Shown piece after piece: positions 38,903-49,022 of a stretch of DNA of 58,910 nucleotides. The notes under the pieces are model-generated. The model did not search any database and was not told the origin of the DNA. It saw only the letters and a list, made by a program, of their open reading frames with translations. The stretch is taken from positions 1-58,910 of the forward strand of contig JANQEG010000069.1 of the NCBI GenBank assembly GCA_028278505.1, written 5' to 3'. How positions within the stretch are numbered: the first letter of the stretch is position 1; every line of letters begins with the position of its first letter. A program made the translations under genes and the position numbers. Source of the stretch: Rhodobiaceae bacterium. Lineage in GTDB: Bacteria; Pseudomonadota; Alphaproteobacteria; Rhizobiales; JAKPQE01.

Positions 38903-39775
38903 ATGCCGAGCCTCAAGGAACTGCGAAACCGGATCGCCTCGGTGAAGGCGACGCAGAAGATCACCAAGGCCATGCAGATGGTGGCGGCGGCGAAGCTGCG
39001 CCGGGCGCAGAGCGCGGCCGAAGCGGCGCGGCCCTATTCGGAGCGCATGGGCCATGTGATCGGCAATCTCGCAGCCGCCATGGAAGGCCGCGATGAAGCG
39101 CCGCCGCTGATGGTCGGCACCGGCCGCGACGATGTCCATTTGCTCGTCGTCTGCACCGCCGAGCGCGGGCTATGCGGCGGCTTCAACTCATCGATTGCCA
39201 AGCTCGCCCGCGATCACGCCAACGAATTGCTGAGCGAAGGCAAGCAGGTGAAGATCCTGTGCGTCGGGCGCAAGGGTCACGATGCGCTGAAACGGCTGCT
39301 CGGACAGCACATCATCGGGCTGGAGGATTTGCGTTCGGTGCGCGCCGTCGGCTTTTCTCATGCGCGGGCGATCGGCGACAAGATCCTGGCGCTGTTCGAA
39401 GACGGCGGCTTCGATGTCTGCACGCTCTACTACGCCGAGTTCAAGTCGGTGATCAGCCAGGTGCCGACGGCGCAGCAGCTTATCCCGATCAAGGTCGATG
39501 CCGAGGCGGCCGGCAACGGCAAGTTCTACGAATACGAGCCCGACGAGGAGGAAATCCTCGAAGACCTGCTGCCGCGCAACGTCGCGGTCCAGGTGTTCCG
39601 GGCGCTCCTGGAGAACGGCGCCTCGGAACAGGGCGCCCGCATGTCGGCGATGGATTCGGCGACCCGCAATGCCGGCGAGATGATCGACAAGCTGACGCTC
39701 AACTACAACCGCTCGCGGCAGGCGCAGATCACCAAGGAACTGATCGAAATCATTTCGGGCGCCGAGGCGCTCTAA
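38903..39775 (+). CDS. atpG: F1Fo ATP synthase subunit gamma
   Basis: 290-aa rotor subunit. N-terminal helix [40 protein letters not shown], and a C-terminal helix ending [16 protein letters not shown] are all as in canonical gamma. In operon between atpA and atpD. A diverged second gamma gene lies 2.8 kb downstream on the other strand (42587-43486). Confidence 0.98.
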   Translation: MPSLKELRNRIASVKATQKITKAMQMVAAAKLRRAQSAAEAARPYSERMGHVIGNLAAAMEGRDEAPPLMVGTGRDDVHLLVVCTAERGLCGGFNSSIAKLARDHANELLSEGKQVKILCVGRKGHDALKRLLGQHIIGLEDLRSVRAVGFSHARAIGDKILALFEDGGFDVCTLYYAEFKSVISQVPTAQQLIPIKVDAEAAGNGKFYEYEPDEEEILEDLLPRNVAVQVFRALLENGASEQGARMSAMDSATRNAGEMIDKLTLNYNRSRQAQITKELIEIISGAEAL

Positions 39776-39796
39776 AATACCCCGATACCGAGGTAA

Positions 39797-41227
<1,431 letters not shown>

Positions 41228-41260
41228 TTTCGACCGGGAAACGCTTTACGGAGACAGTCG

Positions 41261-41677
41261 ATGGCCGAGCCGTTCGATTTCGAACTCGTGATGCCGGAGC
41301 GGCTCCTGCTCGCCAAGCCGGCGGTGGCCGTCGTGGTGCCGGGCGCGGACGGCTATTTCACGGTGATGAAGGACCATGCGCCAGTGCTGTCCTCGCTGCG
41401 GCCGGGCCTGTTGCAGGCGACCATGGTCGGCGGCGACGAGCAGCATTTCTTCGTCCGCGGCGGCTTCGCCGATGTCGGCACCGAAGGGCTGACCGTGCTG
41501 GCCGAGGAGGCGGTGCCGATCGAACAGCTCGATGCGGAGCGTGTCGCCCAGTCGCTGAAGAATGCCGAAGAGGATATCGCCGACGCCGATACCGCAGAGA
41601 AGCGGGCGGCGGCCGAGCGGCGGCTTGAAGAGCTCCGGGAAGTGTTCGAGGCGCTGAAGCTCGAACAGGCGCACTGA
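41261..41677 (+). CDS. atpC: F1Fo ATP synthase subunit epsilon
   Basis: 138-aa epsilon subunit. N-terminal beta-sandwich (FDFELVMPERLLL, then MKDHAPVLSSLRPGLL) and a C-terminal helical region (about 95-138, ADTAEKRAAAERRLEELREV) that can act as an inhibitor of ATP hydrolysis. Last gene of atpHAGDC; a strong terminator follows 29 bp later. Confidence 0.96.
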   Translation: MAEPFDFELVMPERLLLAKPAVAVVVPGADGYFTVMKDHAPVLSSLRPGLLQATMVGGDEQHFFVRGGFADVGTEGLTVLAEEAVPIEQLDAERVAQSLKNAEEDIADADTAEKRAAAERRLEELREVFEALKLEQAH

Positions 41678-41706
41678 GCGGCTGATCATCCCTCAAGAAC
41701 GATCGG

Positions 41707-41734
41707 ACGCCGCGGCCATTGCCGCGGCGTTTTT
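41707..41734 (+). terminator. Rho-independent terminator of the atp operon
   Basis: Perfect 10-bp stem (ACGCCGCGGC / GCCGCGGCGT) with a CATT loop followed by TTTTTG, 29 bp after the atpC stop. Confidence 0.95.
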
Positions 41735-41780
41735 GTTCGGCCATTGTCCCCGCGCGTACGCGCTCCCCTCCGAGGAGCGG

Positions 41781-42398
41781 TCAGCGCGAATAGAACTCGA
41801 TGACCAGGTTCGGTTCCATCATCACCGGATAGGGCACTTCGGCGAGCACCGGCACCCTTGTGAAGGTCGCGGTCATCTTCTTGTGGTCGACGTCGACATA
41901 GTCGGGCACGTCGCGCTCTTCCATCTGCGCGGCATCGAGCACGATGATGTGCTCGCGCATGCTCTCCTTGACCGCCACCACGTCGCCGACCTTGCAGCGA
42001 TAGCTCGGAATGTTGACCCGCTTTCCGTTCACGGTGACGTGGCCGTGATTGATGAACTGGCGCGCGGCAAACACGGTGGCGACGAATTTGGCCCGGTAGA
42101 CGATGGCATCGAGCCGCGATTCCAGAAGGCCGATAAGGTTGGCCGAGGTGTCGCCCTTCATCCGCACGGCCTCGACATAGATCTTGTGGAACTGCTTTTC
42201 GCGGATATTGCCGTAATAGCCCTTCAGCTTCTGTTTGGCGCGCAGCTGCAGGCCGAAATCCGAAAGCTTGCCCTTGCGCCGCTGGCCGTGCTCGCCGGGC
42301 CCGTATTCGCGCTTATTGTAGGGGCTTTTCGGACGGCCCCAGATGTTCTCGCCCATGCGGCGATCGATTTTATGCTTTGCAGAAATGCGCTTCGACAT
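41781..42398 (-). CDS. rpsD: 30S ribosomal protein S4
   Basis: 205-aa S4 protein, a primary 16S rRNA-binding assembly protein. [20 protein letters not shown] at the start and the S4 RNA-binding domain ([34 protein letters not shown]) are present. It is the zinc-independent form, lacking the N-terminal Cys cluster. ATG 42398 is chosen over the longer frame. It lies between the atp operon (converging) and the second gamma gene. Confidence 0.98.
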   Translation of the reverse strand: MSKRISAKHKIDRRMGENIWGRPKSPYNKREYGPGEHGQRRKGKLSDFGLQLRAKQKLKGYYGNIREKQFHKIYVEAVRMKGDTSANLIGLLESRLDAIVYRAKFVATVFAARQFINHGHVTVNGKRVNIPSYRCKVGDVVAVKESMREHIIVLDAAQMEERDVPDYVDVDHKKMTATFTRVPVLAEVPYPVMMEPNLVIEFYSR

Positions 42399-42586
42399 CG
42401 CTGTTCCCTTTAAGTCGACAAAGTGGAACGCGCCCTCCTTTGCCCTTTTTGGGCCGACAGGCCGGATCTCGCAGTCGAGCCGGTCGCGGGTGCGCTGATT
42501 ATCCCGCAAAATCCCTTCAGGGTTCCGCGGAACCCGCGGTTTCTAGCGGCTCGTCCGCACGGTGTCAAACCATGGATGCCTGCTGA

Positions 42587-43486
42587 TCAGTCGAGCGCTT
42601 CGGCGCCGGCGATGATCTCCATGAGCTCGCTGGTGATCTGGGCCTGGCGGGTGCGGTTGTATTTGAGCGTCAGCGTGTCGATGAGCTTGCCGGCGTTGCG
42701 CGTGGCGCTTTCCATCGCCATCATCCGCGCACCCTGTTCCGAGGCCGCGTTTTCGAGCAGGGCGCGGAAGATCTGGACGGCGACGTTGCGCGGCAGCAGA
42801 TCGTTCAGCACCTCCTGCTCGTCCGGTTCGAACTCGCGGCCCGCCGTCCGCGCGTCCGCCGCCCGCATGTCTTCCAGCGTCATCGCCTCGGAGAACATCG
42901 CCGGTATGAGCTGGATGCTCGTCGGCTCCTGGGTCAGCACCGAGGCGAACCCGGCGTAGAAGATGCAGCAGACGTCGAATTCGTCCGCCGCGAACCGGGC
43001 CAGCACGTCATCGGCGATCTCGCGCGCCTTGACATAGGTGATCCGCCTGACGTCGCGCAGCGAGATGGTCTCGATGATGTGGTCGCCGAAATCGCGCTGC
43101 AGCATCGCCTGGCCCTTGCGGCCGACGCAGATCACATGCACCTCGCGGCCGAGCCTGATGAAATGGTCGAAGTGCTGCTTCGCAAATCTGACGATATTGG
43201 CGTTGAGCCCGCCGCACAGCCCCCGCTCGGTGGTGGCGACAATGCACAGCAGCCGCTGCTCGGACCCGGTGCCGACCAGGAGCGGCGACGGCTCCGCCAT
43301 GTCGGCGACGCGCCAGCCGAGATCGCGGATGATGCGCTCCATGTGTTCGGCGCACGGCCGGGCGCTCTCGGCCGCATTGCGGACCTTGTTCAGCCTGGCC
43401 GCGGCGACGAGCTGCATGGCCTTGGTGATTTTCTGCGTCGCCTTGACGCTGTCGATGCGGCGGCGCAGTTCCTTGAGGCTGGGCAT
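42587..43486 (-). CDS. Second ATP synthase gamma subunit (solitary paralog)
   Basis: 299-aa full-length gamma homolog with no other ATPase genes beside it. By hand count 38 of the first 60 residues equal the operon AtpG; shared blocks include [42 protein letters not shown] and SATRNAG. It differs by an insert around residues 200-215 (ADARTAGREFEP) and many core changes such as HFDHFIRLGREVHV. Both terminal helices that form the rotor are kept (ending QITSELMEIIAGAEALD), so it could assemble. It is not a pseudogene by reading frame. Possible roles: alternative rotor under other conditions, or a regulatory subunit. Confidence 0.93.
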   Translation of the reverse strand: MPSLKELRRRIDSVKATQKITKAMQLVAAARLNKVRNAAESARPCAEHMERIIRDLGWRVADMAEPSPLLVGTGSEQRLLCIVATTERGLCGGLNANIVRFAKQHFDHFIRLGREVHVICVGRKGQAMLQRDFGDHIIETISLRDVRRITYVKAREIADDVLARFAADEFDVCCIFYAGFASVLTQEPTSIQLIPAMFSEAMTLEDMRAADARTAGREFEPDEQEVLNDLLPRNVAVQIFRALLENAASEQGARMMAMESATRNAGKLIDTLTLKYNRTRQAQITSELMEIIAGAEALD

Positions 43487-43546
43487 CGTCGCTCCTTTCC
43501 GAACTGACCGCCATCATGGGCGAAACGGGCACAGGTTTCGAGATAT

Positions 43547-43677
43547 CTAGAGCGTAATCCCGAAAACGCCTGCGCCGGGCCTGACCCCGGGCAGGAACCG
43601 GTTTTCGGGCAAGAATACGCGTCAAGACAAACAGATAGAGCGCTTTGAGGGGTTCCATTCAAACGAAAAGCGCCCTA
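43547..43677 (-). repeat. Two-hairpin CTAGAGCG repeat, copy 3 (inverted)
   Basis: Inverted relative to the copies at 3647 and 6927. It starts CTAGAGCG-TAATCCCGAAAA, has CCCGGGC-type loop sequence and CCGGTTTTCGGGC, and ends with GAGCGCTTT ... AAAGCGCCC. It lies upstream of the second gamma gene, not at a stop codon. The neighbouring 43678-43855 is AT-rich (AAATAAATATATAC) and probably holds the promoter of the next gene. Confidence 0.85.
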
Positions 43678-43855
43678 TCGGCCCGTGTGACGGAGACACT
43701 ATCGCAAGATCATGATTCCGGAACCCGGTCGATGCGGTTCGGGCGACGATTTCGGCACTGCAAATGCTGACGATAATTGCGTTTTGGCCAAAATAAATAT
43801 ATACTTTTTTCAAATAATAAGCCTTGCAGCGACCTTGATTTATTGGGAGAAAACG

Positions 43856-44155
43856 ATGCGAAGACTTTGTGTTGGGGCATTCTTAATTGTGGCTGCTCTG
43901 TTGATGCCGGCGGCGACGGGGCTGGCGGACGGTTATGGCGATCCGTTCGGCCTCAGCCAGAACTGCCAATATGATGTGATCGCCGAGGAGGACGCGGCGC
44001 CGATGTCGGTTGCGCGCGTTCCCGAAGTCTCCGGCAACGCGGTCGCGATGACGACCTTCCCGGCGGAACTGGCGGTGTCCTGCGGCGCCGATGAATGGTG
44101 CTGCAAGCACGATATCGGCGGCACCGGCGAATGCACCAAGTGCTGTCCGAAATAG
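43856..44155 (+). CDS. Small secreted cysteine-rich protein (99 aa)
   Basis: Signal peptide 1-24 (GAFLIVAALLMPAATGLA). The mature protein has seven Cys: C37 and a C-terminal cluster C76, C82-C83, C93, C96-C97 in a short Gly-rich tail (DEWCCKHDIGGTGECTKCC). This suggests a disulfide-stabilised or metal-binding mini-domain. GGGAG precedes the ATG; the longer frame upstream is not used. Followed after 36 bp by another secreted Cys peptide. No family recognised. Confidence 0.7.
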   Translation: MRRLCVGAFLIVAALLMPAATGLADGYGDPFGLSQNCQYDVIAEEDAAPMSVARVPEVSGNAVAMTTFPAELAVSCGADEWCCKHDIGGTGECTKCCPK

Positions 44156-44191
44156 ACCTTTTACCGAAGCCTCGAACAGGAGGGTAATCGG

Positions 44192-44473
44192 ATGTTGCGC
44201 AAATCATTGCTTGCGGCCGCGTTCCTTGCCGTTGCGCTGGTTCCCGGCGCCGCTTGCGCCGTCGACGCCGGCTCGGCACATCCTGCGCCCGCATCTGTCG
44301 AAACCAGGATCGCGGCCATGTCCGAGGATTTGCGCCTGGTTCGGAAATATCTCGGCGAACCGCAATATGGCGCAAGCTGCATCGAACACGGTCAGACCTG
44401 CACCCTGCACGGCACGGCGTGCTGCGAGCCTTACGACTGCAAGGGCAGTTTTCCGAACACGACGTGTCAATAG
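44192..44473 (+). CDS. Secreted peptide with a knottin-like cysteine pattern (93 aa)
   Basis: Signal peptide 1-23, a helical linker (about 35-56), then a 30-residue C-terminal module with C63-x6-C70-x6-C77-C78-x4-C83-x8-C92. This C-C-CC-C-C spacing is that of inhibitor cystine knots (knottins, conotoxin framework VI/VII). GGAGG precedes the ATG. It is the second of three small secreted genes in a row. Resemblance is by cysteine spacing only; function unknown. Confidence 0.72.
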   Translation: MLRKSLLAAAFLAVALVPGAACAVDAGSAHPAPASVETRIAAMSEDLRLVRKYLGEPQYGASCIEHGQTCTLHGTACCEPYDCKGSFPNTTCQ

Positions 44474-44570
44474 CGCGGGAACGGCCGCTCGAACGGCAGG
44501 TGATTTTCACCATTTCGGAAATGCTGCTGCGCGTCGACCGCGGGCCGGATGAGATGCTTGTGGTGCTTCG

Positions 44571-44897
44571 ATGAACCGACGCCGCGTCGTCGCGATCTTC
44601 CTTGCGGCTATGGCCGTCATGGGGACCGTATTGTCGGGCCTCGCCGGCCCGACCCGTGCCGGCACCTGCATCATCACCTTCCACGACTATCCGCGCTGGG
44701 CCGCCGCCCACGGGCGCGGCCATGATCCGGGCGGCTTGTGCCGGAGCCTTGCCGCCAATTACCGCAACGGCGTCTGCCGCGCCGTGCGCCACGGCTGGAC
44801 CCGCGCCGAATGCGACGACTACCGGCGCCGGGAAGCGGCCTATGTGGCGCGAAAACTTCCGGGATTCGAAAGCTGGTCAGTGATCTGGAGTCGTTAG
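44571..44897 (+). CDS. Small secreted protein with four cysteines (108 aa)
   Basis: Signal peptide 1-30 (AIFLAAMAVMGTVLSGLAG, cleaving near TRA). Mature part has C33, C57, C69 and C81, two likely disulfides, and is rich in Arg, His and aromatic residues (HDYPRWAAAHGRGHDPG). Its ATG overlaps the TGA of a short upstream frame (ATGA at 44571-44574), whose coding status is unclear. Third of three consecutive small secreted genes. Confidence 0.62.
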   Translation: MNRRRVVAIFLAAMAVMGTVLSGLAGPTRAGTCIITFHDYPRWAAAHGRGHDPGGLCRSLAANYRNGVCRAVRHGWTRAECDDYRRREAAYVARKLPGFESWSVIWSR

Positions 44898-44998
44898 AGT
44901 GTTTTGTTCCGAGCGTGAATTGGCGGCGATGTCAAATGCCCCGCTTTCTTCGGATCATGTTCGGGCAAATCCCGCTGCTGTCCGGTGCTGTGCGGCGC

Positions 44999-45112
44999 CG
45001 CCAATGGTTCCCCGCTTTCGCGGGGAAGGTGCGAATTGATGCGCATACGCCAACATCATCCACCGTCCTCGCGGAAGCGGGGACCCATTGCCCCGTTCAA
45101 CACGGTATGCCG
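44999..45112 (+). repeat. REP-like inverted pair, copy 3
   Basis: Direct unit at 45001-45031 (CCAATGGTTCCCCGCTTTCG and on to AAGGTG) and inverted unit at 45062-45091, spaced by 30 bp, then CCCCGTTCAACACGGTATG. Same pair order and spacing as at 51563-51653; in the copies at 13995 and 25406 the pair order is reversed with about 80 bp between units. The 44898-45200 gap holds no gene. Confidence 0.85.
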
Positions 45113-45200
45113 GTGGCGGGCCGTGTCGCGACAGCGAGATCTGCGGGCTGTCAGGCCCTGGGCACCGTTCAGGAATGCTTCACGTTGAGCGCAAGGTGCG

Positions 45201-46265
45201 TCAGCCACCCCGGTCGAACAACGCGCCCGTGCCTGTGTCCAGAAACGCCTGCAGCGGCACGTCCTCCTGGCGCAGGAAGCCTTTCGCCGGCAGCGTGCCG
45301 GCACGGACCATCTCGATGACGGCGACGACCGAAGCGGACGTGGTCCAAGCGATCGCGGTCTGGCGGCTGCCGCCGATATCGATCGGCAGGTAGCGGTGCA
45401 CGAATTCCTTGCGGTTCAGCCGCCCGTCGGATATCCCCTCGGCGGCAACGTGGACGTAGACCACATCGTCGTCGACCGGCGGCTTGGCGTGGGTCAGGAT
45501 TTCGCCGGCAAGCTCGCGCCGCTCGCGCATCAGGAGCTCGTGGAAAAAGAAATTCATGAGATTGGCGTGACCGGGGTAACGCATTGTCTTGTAATCAATA
45601 TTGTCGACCTTGCCGAGATAGGTCTCGCACATGGTGCCGAGCCCGCCCGAGGTCGTGAACGCTTCAAGCTTGACCCCGTCGATATAGATCGTCTCCAGCC
45701 ATTCCATCGGCGACACCCATTTGTGCACGCCCTCCTCGATGACCTCGCAATCGTTGAGGTATTCGTTGACGACGCCCTCGGGCGACCAGTTGAAGGCATA
45801 GCCGAGCAGACCTGAAGGGTGCTGCGGCAGCGCGCCGACCCGCATCCGGCACGAGCGGCAGTCGTCGAAATTCGAAATCAGATCGGCGCCGACAATGCCG
45901 ACGAAACCGGGCGCAAGGCCGCATTGCGGCGCCATCAGCCCGTTTGCCGTCTTGGCGAGCTCGATGATCGCCTTGGTCGTCGGCACGTCCTCGGTCAGGT
46001 CGAAATAGTGGATACCGGCCCGGTGCGCGGCTTCGGCGATGCCGGCGTTGAGATGATAGGGCAGGCAGGAGAGCACGGCGTCCTCATCGGAGAACGCCGC
46101 CGCCATCGCCTCGACCGAGGCGACGTCCCCGGTGCGGACCGGAAACGGCAGGCTTGTCCGCAGTTCGCGGACATCGAAGCCGGTGACGGCGAAACCGGAT
46201 TCGTGCAGCATCAGCGCCGCCAGCTTGCCGACTTTTCCAAGGCCGAGGACGGCGATCTTGTTCAT
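45201..46265 (-). CDS. Saccharopine dehydrogenase-like protein, probable L-lysine 6-dehydrogenase
   Basis: 354-aa protein with an N-terminal NAD(P) Rossmann domain (KIAVLGLGKVGKLAAL) and a saccharopine-dehydrogenase C-terminal domain (GLAPGFVGIVGADLIS, GGLGTMCETYLG). The family includes saccharopine reductases and the lysine 6-dehydrogenases that turn lysine to allysine. The adjacent ALDH7-type gene, whose substrate would be allysine, favours lysine dehydrogenase. It is last in a four-gene minus-strand cluster, after a repeat-bearing gap of 181 bp. Confidence 0.72.
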   Translation of the reverse strand: MNKIAVLGLGKVGKLAALMLHESGFAVTGFDVRELRTSLPFPVRTGDVASVEAMAAAFSDEDAVLSCLPYHLNAGIAEAAHRAGIHYFDLTEDVPTTKAIIELAKTANGLMAPQCGLAPGFVGIVGADLISNFDDCRSCRMRVGALPQHPSGLLGYAFNWSPEGVVNEYLNDCEVIEEGVHKWVSPMEWLETIYIDGVKLEAFTTSGGLGTMCETYLGKVDNIDYKTMRYPGHANLMNFFFHELLMRERRELAGEILTHAKPPVDDDVVYVHVAAEGISDGRLNRKEFVHRYLPIDIGGSRQTAIAWTTSASVVAVIEMVRAGTLPAKGFLRQEDVPLQAFLDTGTGALFDRGG

Positions 46266-46304
46266 GGCTGTTCCTGATAATCCTTTGTTTCTGTTAGTAT
46301 TCCC

Positions 46305-46410
46305 CTCGCCCTGACCCTCTTACCAGAGGGGAGAGGGAACTCAAGAAGCCGACACTGGCACGGCTCCACCTCTCCCCTTTGGGGAGAGGTCGGCCGAAGG
46401 CCGGGTGAGG
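46305..46410. repeat. CCTCTCCC-family intergenic repeat, divergent copy
   Basis: Two GAGGGGAGAGG / CCTCTCCCC arm pairs and a GGTCGGCCGAAGGCCGGGTGAGG end, placed between the lysine-dehydrogenase-like gene and the aldehyde dehydrogenase of the same strand. Confidence 0.7.
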
Positions 46411-46446
46411 GGGCGGCCTGCCAATCGCGAACGCCGGGTGCCCGCC

Positions 46447-47949
46447 TCAAATCTCGAACTTAATGCCCTGCGCCAGCGGCAGGTCGCGGGAATAGTTCAC
46501 GGTCGCCGTCTGCCGGCGCATATAGCCGCGCCAGGCGTCGGAGCCGGATTCGCGGCCGCCGCCGGTCTCCTTCTCGCCGCCGAACGCCCCGCCGATCTCG
46601 GCCCCCGACGGGCCGATATTGACGTTGGCGATGCCGCAGTCGGAGCCGGTCGCGGACAGAAATACTTCGGCCTCGCGCACATCGGTGGAGAAGATGCACG
46701 ACGACAGCCCCTGCGGCACCGCATTGTGCATGGTGATCGCCTGGCCCAGCGTCTCGTAACGCATCACGTAGAGGATCGGCGCAAAGGTCTCGTGGCAGAC
46801 GATCTCGGTCTGGCCCGGCATTTCGACGATCGCCGGCTGAACATAGAACGCCGCCGGATAGTCCTCATCGAGGACGCGGCCGCCGCCGAACACCGTGCCG
46901 CCGTCCGCTTCGGCCTGTTCAAGCGCGCGGCCCATGCCTGAAAAGGCCGCCGCGTCGATGAGCGGACCGACCAGCACGCCGTCACCGAGCGGATCGCCGA
47001 TCGGCAGCCCCTCATAGATCTTCTTCAGCCGCGGTATTAGCTCGCCATAGATGTCGCGGTGGACGATGAGGCGGCGCAGCGTCGTACAGCGCTGGCCGGC
47101 GGTGCCGACGGCGGAGAAGACGATCGCGCGCAGCGCCATTTCCAGATCGGCGGAGGGCGCGACGATCATCGCATTGTTGCCGCCGAGCTCCAGGATGCAG
47201 CGTCCGAACCGTTCGGCGACCCTGGCGCCGACGGCGCGGCCCATGCGCGTCGAGCCGGTCGCCGAGATGATGGCGACGTCGCGGCTTGCGGTCAGCACTT
47301 CACCCGTATCGCGTTTGCCGACGATGACCTGGGAAAGGCCGTCGGGGGCGTCGAGCCCGAACTTCGCCATCGCCCGCTCGACGATGATCTGGTTGGCGAG
47401 CGCCGTCAGCGGCGTCTTCTCCGACGGCTTCCAGATCACCGGATCGCCGCAGACGAGCGCCAGCGCCGCATTCCAGCACCACGGCGCGACGGGGAAGTTG
47501 AAGGCGGTAATCACGCCGCACGGGCCCATCGGATGCCAGGTCTCGCGCATGGAATGGCCGGGACGCTCCGAGGCGATCGTCAGTCCGTAGAGCTGGCGCG
47601 ACTGGCCGACGGCGAGATCGCAGATGTCGATCATCTCCTGCACTTCGCCGAGGCCTTCCTGCAGGATCTTGCCGCATTCGAGGCTGACCAGCCGGCCGAG
47701 ATTTTCCTTCTCGGCCCGGAGCTCCATGCCGATCAGCCGGACGAGTTCGCCGCGGCGCGGCGGCGGCACCTGGCGCCAGGCCTTAAAGGCGGCAACGCTT
47801 CTGGCGATCATCGCCTCGACCTCGGCCGTCGTATGAGCTTTCAGCCGGGCGATCTCGGCGCCGTCGATCGGCGTCGTCACCGCGAGATCGCCGCCGGAAA
47901 GCGTTTCCGGATCAAGCCCGGCCGCCGTCAGAATGTCCTGGTGTGTCAT
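46447..47949 (-). CDS. ALDH7-type aldehyde dehydrogenase, probable L-aminoadipate-semialdehyde dehydrogenase
   Basis: 500-aa aldehyde dehydrogenase. TAFNFPVAPWCWN, catalytic Glu in CILELGGNNAMIV, catalytic Cys in GTAGQRCTTLRRL, and GGGRESGSDAWRGYMRRQT near the end are typical of the ALDH7 (antiquitin/AmaB) group, which oxidises allysine (aminoadipate semialdehyde) to 2-aminoadipate. ATG 47949 gives MTHQDILTAAG; the upstream extension is not used. 26 bp after the malonyltransferase-like gene. Confidence 0.88.
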   Translation of the reverse strand: MTHQDILTAAGLDPETLSGGDLAVTTPIDGAEIARLKAHTTAEVEAMIARSVAAFKAWRQVPPPRRGELVRLIGMELRAEKENLGRLVSLECGKILQEGLGEVQEMIDICDLAVGQSRQLYGLTIASERPGHSMRETWHPMGPCGVITAFNFPVAPWCWNAALALVCGDPVIWKPSEKTPLTALANQIIVERAMAKFGLDAPDGLSQVIVGKRDTGEVLTASRDVAIISATGSTRMGRAVGARVAERFGRCILELGGNNAMIVAPSADLEMALRAIVFSAVGTAGQRCTTLRRLIVHRDIYGELIPRLKKIYEGLPIGDPLGDGVLVGPLIDAAAFSGMGRALEQAEADGGTVFGGGRVLDEDYPAAFYVQPAIVEMPGQTEIVCHETFAPILYVMRYETLGQAITMHNAVPQGLSSCIFSTDVREAEVFLSATGSDCGIANVNIGPSGAEIGGAFGGEKETGGGRESGSDAWRGYMRRQTATVNYSRDLPLAQGIKFEI

Positions 47950-47975
47950 GGCTCCGATCCCCAAACGGTCTGGCC

Positions 47976-49022
47976 TCATGCAGCGACGAGCGCGCGCTGC
48001 GCGTCGAGCCCCATGGAGAGCATAAGCGGATTGCGCTTTTGGCGCGCGGTGAAATCGGCCTTCGACGACAAGCCCTGCCAGTCGATATCGATGAGGCACT
48101 GGGCGGTGGCGCCGCCGAGCGTCGTGCCCGGCCCGAGCAGGATGACGGCGTCGGGCGCGAACTCCCGCATCGCCACCCGGATCGCCGCCGAATAGTCATA
48201 AGTCTCGGTGACCTGGGTGCCGAGCGTATAGTCCCAAAGGTCGGCCGTGTCGGTCGCCTTTGGCCGCCACAGGCCGCCGCGCCCGTCGATCAGCGGCAGC
48301 GCCGGCGCGGCAAAAAGGTCGGGGCCGAGCATCGCCCGCGCCCTTTCGGATACCGGCTGCTGCAGCGGCGAATGGAAGGCGGCGTGGTTGGCGAGCCGCA
48401 TCGGATAGCGGCCGTCCTCGGGCGGCAGCGCGTCCAAAAGCGCCGCAAGGCCGGAATCGTTGCCGGCGAAGACGACAAGCCCGCCGAGCCGGATCGACAC
48501 CGAGACCACATGGTCCGGCCGGGCGTTGACGTCGGCCAGAAGGTCGTCGAGGAATTCGCGCCGCCCGTTCACCTCCCGCCAGGTCTCGTCGACGAGCGGG
48601 TAGACGAGCTGGCCGCCGATCAGCGTTTCCTGCATCAGCGTGCCCATAGTGTTGACGAGGTGCAGCCCGGCCTCCGGGTCGAGGGCGCCGGCGACCGCGA
48701 GCGCGATATACCAGCCCATGGAATTGCCGGTGACCGCAACGATATCGAACCCATCGCGATCGATCGCCAGATAATCGGCATAGGCGCAGGCGTAGATCAG
48801 CGGCGATGCGTTGTCGCCGCGTGTGTGGCGGGCGAGGCTGTAGCGGTCGGCACCGTCGAGCGCGCTCACCGTCTCCTGTCCCGCCTCGGCGCGATAGGCG
48901 TCGACCATGGCGATGAAGTCGCGCTTATCGCCGTGATGGCGGGCGAGATAGCCAAGCTCGGTTTTCGTGTAGGTGCCGCGTCCGGGACAGACGATGACGG
49001 CGGTCGGTTTCCGCGCCGTCAT
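47976..49022 (-). CDS. Malonyl-CoA:ACP transacylase-like (FabD-fold) protein
   Basis: 348-aa acyltransferase-fold protein. The nucleophile motif is GNSMGWYIA (His of GHSxG replaced by Asn) and the second catalytic His lies in NHAAFHSPL; GPGTTLGG closes the domain. There is no fatty-acid or polyketide gene near. It overlaps the upstream E1 gene by 4 bp (ATGA) and is followed by the ALDH7 gene, so it probably serves this catabolic operon, e.g. as a CoA-acyl transferase or hydrolase. Substrate unknown. Confidence 0.78.
   Translation of the reverse strand: MTARKPTAVIVCPGRGTYTKTELGYLARHHGDKRDFIAMVDAYRAEAGQETVSALDGADRYSLARHTRGDNASPLIYACAYADYLAIDRDGFDIVAVTGNSMGWYIALAVAGALDPEAGLHLVNTMGTLMQETLIGGQLVYPLVDETWREVNGRREFLDDLLADVNARPDHVVSVSIRLGGLVVFAGNDSGLAALLDALPPEDGRYPMRLANHAAFHSPLQQPVSERARAMLGPDLFAAPALPLIDGRGGLWRPKATDTADLWDYTLGTQVTETYDYSAAIRVAMREFAPDAVILLGPGTTLGGATAQCLIDIDWQGLSSKADFTARQKRNPLMLSMGLDAQRALVAA

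Noticed and set aside
42520-42535. GGGTTCCGCGGAACCC palindrome between rpsD and the second gamma gene as a terminator
   Set aside because: It is a perfect 16-bp palindrome but has no usable loop or adjacent T-run on either strand, so a regulatory role cannot be claimed.
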